A stretch of 64,000 nucleotides of DNA from Armatimonadota bacterium. GTDB lineage: Bacteria > Armatimonadota > Fimbriimonadia > Fimbriimonadales > Fimbriimonadaceae. Positions 24,830 to 32,263 of this stretch are shown here, piece after piece. Location of the stretch: NCBI GenBank assembly GCA_016789105.1, contig JAEURN010000011.1, positions 62,001-126,000 of the forward strand, read 5' to 3'. Below the pieces are notes generated by a model. That model did not search any database. It was not told where the DNA came from and saw only the letters and a program-made list of their open reading frames with translations. The stretch's first letter is position 1. Every line of letters begins with the position of its first letter. The position numbers and the translations under genes were made by a program.

Positions 24830-27800
24830 CTATCCGCGAGTATCCTCCCTAGCCTGATCCATCGTTTTGCTCTTCTCGGCTCTGCGCAGATGTTCTTCAG
24901 CAGAGGCCTTGAATATCACTGCCCACACCCTAATACCATCGAGCTCGTGCGTAATCAAAGCGTTCGCAAGGTCAATATGCCGAGCGAATAGCTCCACCCC
25001 GTAGCCTGTCCAGCCAAAACTGCACGTATGCGCGGTGAATTCGTCCAGAGCTTCCTTGAAAATTGGCGAATTCTTTCGAACCTGGCTCCAGTATGCGAAG
25101 GTGTTTGGATGGATTACCGGCATACCGTCAGTTAACTCGGGGTTTGGCAAGTGTCCCGCTAAATTAACGAGAACGGAGTCAGGTTGACGGGCCATCCATT
25201 TTTGAAATACTGCTGGATCGATCCTGTCCACGATTGATTCCAAAGATCCGTGGAGCACATAGGGTGCCTTGTAAGCATTAGCGAGGCGGTTTTCTAAACT
25301 TGCGAGAACCCGGTCGCCGTGATTGGAAGCCAAAGTTGCCAAAAGTTGAACAGACTTCGAGTATTCTTCGAGCTCACCACGGGAAGCAATCTCAATGACT
25401 TTTTCGGGAGCCGATTCGACTAATTTCTCCGCAACTTCCTGCCAAACGTAGTCGGCCATGGTGTCCCTAGCCGCACTCGCTGACTCCAACGCCGTCAAGG
25501 CGAGTCCAACGACCTTGTCGTCAATCATGCCAACCCTTATGAACTCGCCCGAAATGTGAATGCATGCGTTAGCGGCATCGAGATCGCCCTCGAGCATTTT
25601 TGAATGAGCGATATCGATCAGCTCCCATAACTCCTCGGACACGTCGTTCGAATCCCGCAAGTAGGTTCTTCCCAAAACCGAAACCGGCAAAGTCCCCGAG
25701 CCAACCAAGCTCGCCTGGAGTTTGAAACTTGCTGCTAAATCAAGTCTGTCAAAGAGGTTCAGGGCGACGACCCAATTCTCATCTTTGATAGAATCTGCCG
25801 TCTTGAGTGCCGCATCTTTGAACTCATGGTCGTTCGTAGCGCACTCATAAACAAAAGCATATAGAAACTGGCTACCTTCGCTGTGAGCCAAAACCCGAAG
25901 CACCTCTAGCCTTTGTTTCTTCGAAAACAGCGGGCAATACAGCTTCGCGAGTTCGCGCCCACCTGGGCTGGTTTTGTCCGCAAAAACGTCAATCGCCCTC
26001 CGGAAGACCTCTTCGCTCTCGCTTATCCTTTTGCCGAGTTCAACTGCCTCATGAGATAGCTTTTCGTTCGTATGAAATATGAAGTCATCCTGAAGCATGA
26101 AGGCCAATTCCTTCAGATCATCCGGTCTGCTGATAGCATTTAGGATAACGTCGATTTTTTCGTAGTAGGTAGACGACTCCTCTAGGTCTCGTCCTTGCTC
26201 TTCGCGGGCTTTCCCACGTAAATCTTTCAGCGCAGCAATCTTCTTCAATGTGAATTCAACTTTTTGGCGAGCTACGTTTGAAAATTTCGGGCTCTGCATG
26301 ATGGTAAGCACCCCGGAAGTATCGCCCGAAAACGAAATCCAACGTAGAACTCCATCTGCGACAGCGTTGCTGAGAAGTTCTCTTTCTTCATCAGTTGCAT
26401 CCTGTAGGGCCGTTGTAATGATATTTGGATACTTTTCGACGGCCAGGCGGCAGGGCGCTAAATAGAGCTTTTGGTCGTGGAGCCGTTGCGGAGCTTCCTT
26501 TCCCCCTACAACCCTGGAAGGAATTCCTAGTCCGGTGTGCGGGAAAAGGTTTGAAATGATCTTCGCAAGCTTGGGGATCGTGGTACGCGGATTATCCTGA
26601 ATTCGCTTTTCGAGCAGGCTTAACCGTTCTTGGTAAGGGTAGATCGTATAATCGAAGTACGGCCTGAACCAGTCGCACCAGGCAGCTGTAGAGTCGTTCA
26701 CGTAGGGCGTTTCAATCTCATACTTGACTAATTGAAACAGTACAGCTTCGCATTGCTCGAAGTACTGCGCGAATTGCGCCAAGTCTTTCAAGGGATCGAT
26801 CAGCTCACGTCGTCCGAATCGTTCGCCTTCATAAAGCCACTCTTTGATGCCTTCTCCAGCATCGAGGACGCATTTGACAAGGATTGGCAAATATTCCTCG
26901 GGCGTTGCCAGCATTAGCTGAACAAATTCATGACCCATGCCATTGGCCATAGAAGACAGGGTGAGGTCTCCCATGGCTGGTTTAAAAAAAGCGAGCATTT
27001 CCGATTTCTCATCGCACTCGGGAAGCTCTTTCAACCGTTCGAGAATTTGACCGCGGAATTGGCCGGGATTGCCAAGGATATGCTCAATGATTCTTCGACT
27101 CTTGGCCCAAGTGTCGATTAGTGTCAAGTATGCCAATTTATTGCAACTTATGTAACTGACATGCTCGTTATGCTGGATCAGCATGTTTGATGTCGAGGAT
27201 ATTCGGCACTCTTCCTTGAAGTGATCTTCGTCGATTTCAGAAAGTTCGCAGAACGTTGTCCGATCTTCTGCTTTTAGGAACTTCACGAGTGAAAGGCATA
27301 TAAATACTTTTAAGTCGCGGATATTTTGCTTGTCTTTCTGAATATCTAACAATAATTTGAAAATATCGATATTGCTGTAATCATTACGAAGATGAGTGCA
27401 GAAAATGTTTGCCAGCCTAATGTTCCTCCCAGCATCTCTGATATGTTGTGTGATAGCGCCTTCAGTTAGCGTAGGATGTCGGCCCTTTAGCAATGCGAAA
27501 AGCCCCTCTTCTCCGAGCGGATCAAATGAGAGCGCTTCGTGGCGTTTAGTTCGGATGTTCTGCCCGTGACCAATTAAGAGGCAACGGACGTTGTCTGGGA
27601 TATCTTCCAGTCCAATTCTGGATTCATCATTGGAGTCGTCTAGGTAATCATCCACGATGATAAAAGCACTCATTCGATGTTGCTCAGCGAATTTCAAGAA
27701 GGCTTTTGCATCTTTAGGATTTTGAAAGTATAGGGTGGTGCCACCTAGCTGAGCAGTATTGACAACTGCTTCCAAAACACGTCTGGTTTTTCCTGTGCCT

Positions 27801-28489
27801 GGCGCTCCGTATCGATACGTTATTTTTCTGCCGACTTCAGTGCTTTGCGCGATTTGAACGAGCTCTTTCTTAAATTCTTCCTGACCTGGCGGAGGGGCAA
27901 AATTAGGTAAGTCGCTATGTCGGTTGCTGGATAATTCCACTTCACTGGTCACGCATCCGAAATTCGGGTGAAAGTGCTCTATAGCAATGACTGGTGTGAC
28001 AGAAAGAAGCTCGGCCAACCGATTAAGGTCAATGATTAGCCCGTTTGGTGCATCAGGATTTATCTTGTCAATGATGGCATTTAGGTCAGTTTCTGCATTG
28101 GTAAGGTCTCCGTCGGCCAATGCCTTGCCAACGAACCAAAGCACTTGCTTGCCACCTTCGATGTCATCCCTGATGCGATATGTGCCCTCCGCTGCCTTTT
28201 TTGTAAGCTCCTCTTCTGCGACCGACTTAACAAATTCACCTGCCTTAAGCTGCACTACGCAACTCTCGGCAAGCTTGAACCCAAAAGGACATTGCCATGT
28301 GTCAGGGAACGTGAGGTAGCCATCGATTCCGCCATCCCCCAAATTCGTTTGCCCATTGATGCTCTCAGTACCGCCGACAAGCGGAACGTATGCCCGTGCC
28401 CACCTCTTTACGATTACAGTAAAGTCCTGGCCGCTCGACTCAAACAAGGTCTTTAGCGATACCGCGTCGAATTCTGTGCGAATAGTCAT
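24830..28489 (-). CDS. Restriction-endonuclease-like plus STAND NTPase plus helical-repeat protein (Avs-like)
   Basis: 1219 residues from ATG 28489, chosen because AGGA lies eight bases upstream; an ORF extension to 28558 adds 23 non-conserved residues. Residues 1-170 resemble a PD-(D/E)XK nuclease: GDGGIDG at 51-57, then VQLKAG at 79-84 giving the Asp and the Gln-x-Lys pair. An NTPase follows with a good Walker A (GAPGTGKT, 228-235), Walker B (FIIVDDY, 276-282) and LIGHGQN in the sensor position. The C-terminal 650 residues are helical repeats with no recognised binding motif. Effector, STAND switch and repeat sensor in this order is the layout of Avs antiviral proteins. No direct family match can be claimed. 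It is convergent with the SIR2 gene and AT-rich like it. Confidence 0.78.
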   Translation of the reverse strand: MTIRTEFDAVSLKTLFESSGQDFTVIVKRWARAYVPLVGGTESINGQTNLGDGGIDGYLTFPDTWQCPFGFKLAESCVVQLKAGEFVKSVAEEELTKKAAEGTYRIRDDIEGGKQVLWFVGKALADGDLTNAETDLNAIIDKINPDAPNGLIIDLNRLAELLSVTPVIAIEHFHPNFGCVTSEVELSSNRHSDLPNFAPPPGQEEFKKELVQIAQSTEVGRKITYRYGAPGTGKTRRVLEAVVNTAQLGGTTLYFQNPKDAKAFLKFAEQHRMSAFIIVDDYLDDSNDESRIGLEDIPDNVRCLLIGHGQNIRTKRHEALSFDPLGEEGLFALLKGRHPTLTEGAITQHIRDAGRNIRLANIFCTHLRNDYSNIDIFKLLLDIQKDKQNIRDLKVFICLSLVKFLKAEDRTTFCELSEIDEDHFKEECRISSTSNMLIQHNEHVSYISCNKLAYLTLIDTWAKSRRIIEHILGNPGQFRGQILERLKELPECDEKSEMLAFFKPAMGDLTLSSMANGMGHEFVQLMLATPEEYLPILVKCVLDAGEGIKEWLYEGERFGRRELIDPLKDLAQFAQYFEQCEAVLFQLVKYEIETPYVNDSTAAWCDWFRPYFDYTIYPYQERLSLLEKRIQDNPRTTIPKLAKIISNLFPHTGLGIPSRVVGGKEAPQRLHDQKLYLAPCRLAVEKYPNIITTALQDATDEERELLSNAVADGVLRWISFSGDTSGVLTIMQSPKFSNVARQKVEFTLKKIAALKDLRGKAREEQGRDLEESSTYYEKIDVILNAISRPDDLKELAFMLQDDFIFHTNEKLSHEAVELGKRISESEEVFRRAIDVFADKTSPGGRELAKLYCPLFSKKQRLEVLRVLAHSEGSQFLYAFVYECATNDHEFKDAALKTADSIKDENWVVALNLFDRLDLAASFKLQASLVGSGTLPVSVLGRTYLRDSNDVSEELWELIDIAHSKMLEGDLDAANACIHISGEFIRVGMIDDKVVGLALTALESASAARDTMADYVWQEVAEKLVESAPEKVIEIASRGELEEYSKSVQLLATLASNHGDRVLASLENRLANAYKAPYVLHGSLESIVDRIDPAVFQKWMARQPDSVLVNLAGHLPNPELTDGMPVIHPNTFAYWSQVRKNSPIFKEALDEFTAHTCSFGWTGYGVELFARHIDLANALITHELDGIRVWAVIFKASAEEHLRRAEKSKTMDQAREDTRG

Positions 28490-28558
28490 AGAGGAATTCC
28501 TACAAAGGCAAATGAAGCATGATTCGATTGTATCCGAAACATGCGCTATCATCAGCAA

Positions 28559-28887
28559 GTGCCTTGAATCTGCCCCCTCTTAGAAACACGGCAATGTAGA
28601 GGGGGTGAGTAAGAGGTGATTATAAAGGGATTAGCCCTTCAATCTAGGGGCTTCCAGCATAAAAATACTGTCGGCGGCTGAACACTGAAGATAGCTTCTA
28701 AGCTTTACGAAGTGGGACTGCTCGACCGGGCAATCCAGCTTGTCAAGTCCCAGGAAGTCGCAATAGTAGTTTAAGAGTGTGATGGAAGAGGTCAAGAGTA
28801 CTCGTTCGGAACTCCATGGTTCGAATCCCGTCCGGTTATTTCTGATTTTGAACCTAAGTGAAAAACCAGTTCGAACCTAAACAGGTG
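28559..28887. other. Intergenic region between the STAND gene and tRNA-Glu
   Basis: No gene found. The right-hand repeat copy begins at 28817. A short hairpin AGCCC-n9-GGGCT type lies near 28630-28650. The rest is AT-rich without recognised signals; promoter elements for the STAND gene probably lie just before 28489 (TACAAT on the minus strand near 28540). Confidence 0.4.
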
Positions 28888-28912
28888 TGGTACTCCGGAC
28901 GGGATTCGAACC
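28817..28912. repeat. Right island repeat overlapping the tRNA-Glu 3' end, possible attR
   Basis: Begins TGGTTCGAATCCCGT like the middle copy, carries GAACCTAAG (28850-28858) and GAACCTAAACAGGT (28873-28886), and runs into the tRNA 3' end. GGTTCGAATCCCGTCCGG at 28818-28835 is a perfect 18-bp inverted copy of the tRNA T-arm/acceptor at 28895-28912, 59 bases apart. Confidence 0.6.
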
Positions 28913-28963
28913 CGCGACCTTCGCCGTGAAAGGGCGACGTCCTAACCGCTAGACGACCGGAGC
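28888..28963 (-). tRNA. tRNA-Glu (anticodon UUC)
   Basis: Minus strand, 76 nt with CCA encoded. The acceptor arm GCTCCGG pairs with CCGGAGT, with one G-U. The D-arm region is TCGTCTAGCGGTTAGGAC, the anticodon loop CTTTCAC has TTC in the middle, and the T-arm is GCGGGTTCGAATCCCGT. All invariant positions are present, so it looks functional. Its 3' end borders the AT-rich island, a usual target for site-specific integration. Confidence 0.95.
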
Positions 28964-29029
28964 ACGTGTCAGGGCCCTCCATTCTAGCCCATCGGCGGCA
29001 GACCCTTGCAACCGCCGATGGGACCCCAG

Positions 29030-30322
29030 TTATGGGAGGTCGGGGTTGGGCCCTTCGTATTCGGGGATCGCCTTTTGGCCAAGTTCCTTTCTAGCCGTGT
29101 CCAGCACGCCGCTATCAAACTTGCCGACCCGGCGGGCACCGGCGTAGCGCTTGTTGTAGTAATCCTTGCTCAGATTGTCGATCCGCACTTGCCCGCCGCC
29201 GCTGCTCGCGTGGATGAACTGGCCGTTGCCAATGTAGATCCCCACATGGCTCACACGGCTTCCCCGGGTGATGAAGAAAATGAGGTCTCCGGGTTGCAGG
29301 TCTTCGCGGGCGACCTTTTGGCCGGTTTGGGATTGCGAAATCGAGGTGCGGGGCAAGTTGACCCCATGTTTGGCAAAGACATACTGCACAAATCCGGAGC
29401 AGTCAAAACCTCCGCGGCTGGTCCCTCCCCAGCTGTAAGGCACGCCCATTTGATCCTTGGCCGTGGAGATGAGGGCAGCAGCACTACCAGAAGCGGCCGG
29501 GGCAGCCTTGGGTTTGGGAACCGGGTCGGTGGCGGTGGGGCTGGTGGGGCGGACAAAATCCCCGTGAACCCAACCAATCGTCCCATGGGCGAACTTGACT
29601 TTGTACCAACCGTTCTTTTGCAGGAGGACGTCGGCTACCCGACCCTTATCCACGGTCACGATTTTGGGAGCGCTTGTCGAGCAATCCTTGCGAACATTGA
29701 CGTCGTCGCCGGTGATTTCTACTTTGAGCGGCGTGGCGGCGGGCTTGGCAGGTTCTTCGGCGGGTTTTGCGGGTTCCACGTTGGTGATGGTGGGACGCGC
29801 GTTTGAATCGGGTGTGTTGGGCAAGGCGGCCGGCTTTGCCGTGGCAACCGGGGCAGAATCCGTGACGGAAACCATGTCGCGTCGGATCCAGCCGGTCGTC
29901 CCCGATTCAAACCGGATTTTGTACCAGTTGTCTTTGAACTCGAGAACCTCGGCGGTTTGCCCCTTGTTCAGCCGGGCGATGCGGTTGAAATCTGTTCCCG
30001 GCCCATTACGCAAGATCACGTCCGATTTGGCGACCTTGGCCGTTTTGCCGCTGACTTTCATCCCAACCACCTGGGCCTTGGGTTTTGGCGTGGATTTGGG
30101 CGCCGGCTTAGCGGCTGCAGCCTTGGAGACCGTGACTTTTTGGCCGACTTGTAGCCGGTTCCAGTTGACTTCGGGGTTCAGTTTGTGGAGTTGCTCCACG
30201 GTGATCCCGTATTTCTTTGCGATCGTGTAATCGTTTTCCCCTTTGCCAACCGTGTGGGTTGCCGCAAAGGCTGCCATGGCCAACGTAAAGGTAGCGATGG
30301 CGACCGTGATCAGCTTCTTCAT
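29030..30322 (-). CDS. LysM-SH3b-SH3b-NlpC/P60 peptidoglycan hydrolase
   Basis: 430 residues from ATG 30322, where the signal peptide begins (MKKLITVAIATFTLAMAAFA). Domains in order: LysM (about 22-66), SH3b (99-153, GWIRRDMV), SH3b (206-258, GWVHGDFV) and NlpC/P60 (278-400). Catalytic residues are Cys308 in GFDCSGF, His359 in SHVGIYIG and His371 in FIHASS. Ala/Pro/Lys linkers separate the domains. It cleaves peptide stems of peptidoglycan, with LysM and SH3 domains holding it to the wall. Stop-proximal sequence reaches 66 bp from the tRNA-Glu gene. A further upstream in-frame ATG (30463) is rejected because it precedes the signal peptide. Confidence 0.92.
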   Translation of the reverse strand: MKKLITVAIATFTLAMAAFAATHTVGKGENDYTIAKKYGITVEQLHKLNPEVNWNRLQVGQKVTVSKAAAAKPAPKSTPKPKAQVVGMKVSGKTAKVAKSDVILRNGPGTDFNRIARLNKGQTAEVLEFKDNWYKIRFESGTTGWIRRDMVSVTDSAPVATAKPAALPNTPDSNARPTITNVEPAKPAEEPAKPAATPLKVEITGDDVNVRKDCSTSAPKIVTVDKGRVADVLLQKNGWYKVKFAHGTIGWVHGDFVRPTSPTATDPVPKPKAAPAASGSAAALISTAKDQMGVPYSWGGTSRGGFDCSGFVQYVFAKHGVNLPRTSISQSQTGQKVAREDLQPGDLIFFITRGSRVSHVGIYIGNGQFIHASSGGGQVRIDNLSKDYYNKRYAGARRVGKFDSGVLDTARKELGQKAIPEYEGPNPDLP

Positions 30323-30519
30323 GTGTTTCCCAGTTCTCTCCTTTGTGCGGCAGGGTAAAAAGCGCCGGCAATCTTTATGGGTAGATCCCAGGCCTTTATA
30401 CCACTTTTGCCCCCCAGGGACCCGGGCGCGGCTCCCAACACAGGTTCTGTGCCACCCCGGCACCCTTGCAGACGAGTCGGCACCGCTGAAGTTCGCCGAC
30501 TGGTAAATTTTCGCGAGAA

Positions 30520-31383
30520 ATGGTCGATATCGTGGTGGTCAACTGGAACACCAGGGAGAAGCTGAGAGCGTGTTTGGCCTCGTTGCAGGTTCAATCAATG
30601 CTCCCAAGCCGGGTGATCGTCGTCGACAACGCCTCGACCGACGGTTCGGCCGAAATGGTCCGAACCGAATTCCCGGGGGTCGAGTTGCTTGCCCAGGAGG
30701 TCAACCTGGGTTATGCCAAGGGCAATAATCTTGGCCTCAAATCGGCAAAATCCGAGTACATCCTGCTCCTCAACCCCGATACAGAGTTGCCAGATGACAA
30801 TCTGGCCGCGGCCACCGCTTGCTTGGCCAGCCACCGGGATTGCGGGGCAATGAGCGTCAAATTCATTGGACCAGATGGTGAAGTTCAACGGTCTGTCCGC
30901 GGATTCCCAACGATTTTGGGGGTTTTGGGCATGCTGACCGGATTGGATCGGCGGTTTCCATCCGGACCGTTGGGTTCCTATTCGTTGCCGGGGTTCGATT
31001 ATGCGCGGAGCCAATTAGCCCCTCAACCCATGGGGACTTACCTTTTGTTCCGGCGGTCCGTTTTGGGCAAGTTTTGCGACCCAGAGTCGCCATTTGATGA
31101 AGATTTCCCGATTTACTTTAACGAAGTGGACCTGCTTTACCGCATGCAGTTGGCCGGATTCCACTGTTGGTATGAAAGCAATCTTTCCATCTTCCACCAT
31201 CACGGGGCAAGCACCAAGCAGGCTCGAAAAAGTATGATCTGGGAATCCCACCTGAGCCTGATCCGTTACTTTGACAAGCATGCCACCGGAATCCGACGAC
31301 TCGCCCTTCCCGCCATCGCCGCGGCAAGCGTGGCCGGGGCAATCGTCCGATCCCGCGGGTTCAGCCGGGGATTTGCCCCTTAG
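30520..31383 (+). CDS. Family 2 glycosyltransferase
   Basis: A 287-residue GT-A fold enzyme of the rhamnosyltransferase-like GT2 group: VDIVVVNWNTREKL at the start, VIVVDNASTDGS, the nucleotide-metal site LLNPDTELPD near residue 88, and the acceptor-side FPIYFNEVDLLYRMQLAGF. It would transfer an activated sugar to a cell-surface polysaccharide precursor at the inner membrane face. ATG 30520 has TAAATT ten bases upstream. The gene overlaps the next GT2 gene, and an O-antigen-ligase-like gene follows, so these three form a polysaccharide operon. Confidence 0.88.
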   Translation: MVDIVVVNWNTREKLRACLASLQVQSMLPSRVIVVDNASTDGSAEMVRTEFPGVELLAQEVNLGYAKGNNLGLKSAKSEYILLLNPDTELPDDNLAAATACLASHRDCGAMSVKFIGPDGEVQRSVRGFPTILGVLGMLTGLDRRFPSGPLGSYSLPGFDYARSQLAPQPMGTYLLFRRSVLGKFCDPESPFDEDFPIYFNEVDLLYRMQLAGFHCWYESNLSIFHHHGASTKQARKSMIWESHLSLIRYFDKHATGIRRLALPAIAAASVAGAIVRSRGFSRGFAP

Positions 31384-32263
31384 CATCACGATTTGCAGTT
31401 GGAACACGATTGACGACACCCGCGCATGCCTCCAAAGTCTGCGGGAATCAGGGACGGAGGCAGAATTCGAGGTGATCGTGGTGGACAACAATTCCGAAGA
31501 TGGTTCGCCCGAGATGATTGCGACAGAATTCCCTGAATTCACCCTTCTCGCTCAATCGCGGAACTTGGGGTTCACCGGCGGGCACAATTTGGCGCTAAAG
31601 CATGCCAGTGGCGAACACAAAGCCCTCTTAAACTCCGACACGGTTGTCCACCCGGGGGCGGTGGGGACAATTTTGGAATTCATGGCCACGCACCCAGAAG
31701 CTGGGGTCGTCGGCCCAAAACTGCTGAACCCCGACGGCACCCTCCAATATTCGTGCCGCCGATTCCCAAACCCAGTAGCGGCGGCATTCCGGAACACCCT
31801 TCTAGGCAAGTTATTCCCCAACAACCGGTACACAAAGGATTACCTGATGCAAGATTGGGGTCATTCAGAACCCCGCGAAGTGGATTGGGTCAGCGGAGCT
31901 GCCCTTTTCATCCGAGGCGATTGCTTGCAAGCGATCGGCCCCTTGGACGATTCTCTTTTCATGTTTTGCGAAGACGTGGATTGGTGCAAGCGGGCCTGGA
32001 ATGCGGGGTTCAAGGTGATGTATTGCCCGCAGGCCGTGATCACGCATGCGATTGGCAGGAGCACGGATAAAGCCCCAAACCGCATGATCGCCCGGTTCCA
32101 CCGTTCGATGTTCCGTTACTACAAAAAGCACAATGTCCGCGAGGCACCCGCCGTTGCCAGGCCCTTTTTGTTGGCATTTGCCGCTTGCGCGCTTTCTGCG
32201 CGCGCCTCGATATTTTTGGTGAAGAATAAGGTCGATGTTTTGAGGAGGAAGATTCGGCGATGA
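31373..32263 (+). CDS. Family 2 glycosyltransferase (second)
   Basis: About 296 residues. GT2 motifs are LSITICSWNTIDDTRA, VIVVDNNSEDGS, LLNSDTVV (DxD-type site) and MFCEDVDWCKRAWNAGF. TTG 31373, overlapping the first gene by 11 bases, is preferred. ATG 31271 would overlap it by 113 bases and add a proline-rich extension not seen in the family. It is about as long as its neighbour and shares its layout, so the pair probably arose by duplication. ATG of the next gene overlaps its stop (ATGA). Confidence 0.82.
   Translation: MPLSITICSWNTIDDTRACLQSLRESGTEAEFEVIVVDNNSEDGSPEMIATEFPEFTLLAQSRNLGFTGGHNLALKHASGEHKALLNSDTVVHPGAVGTILEFMATHPEAGVVGPKLLNPDGTLQYSCRRFPNPVAAAFRNTLLGKLFPNNRYTKDYLMQDWGHSEPREVDWVSGAALFIRGDCLQAIGPLDDSLFMFCEDVDWCKRAWNAGFKVMYCPQAVITHAIGRSTDKAPNRMIARFHRSMFRYYKKHNVREAPAVARPFLLAFAACALSARASIFLVKNKVDVLRRKIRR

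Noticed and set aside
31271-31372. ATG start at 31271 for the second GT2 gene
   Set aside because: Would overlap the first GT2 gene by 113 bases and add a proline-rich extension not expected in the family.
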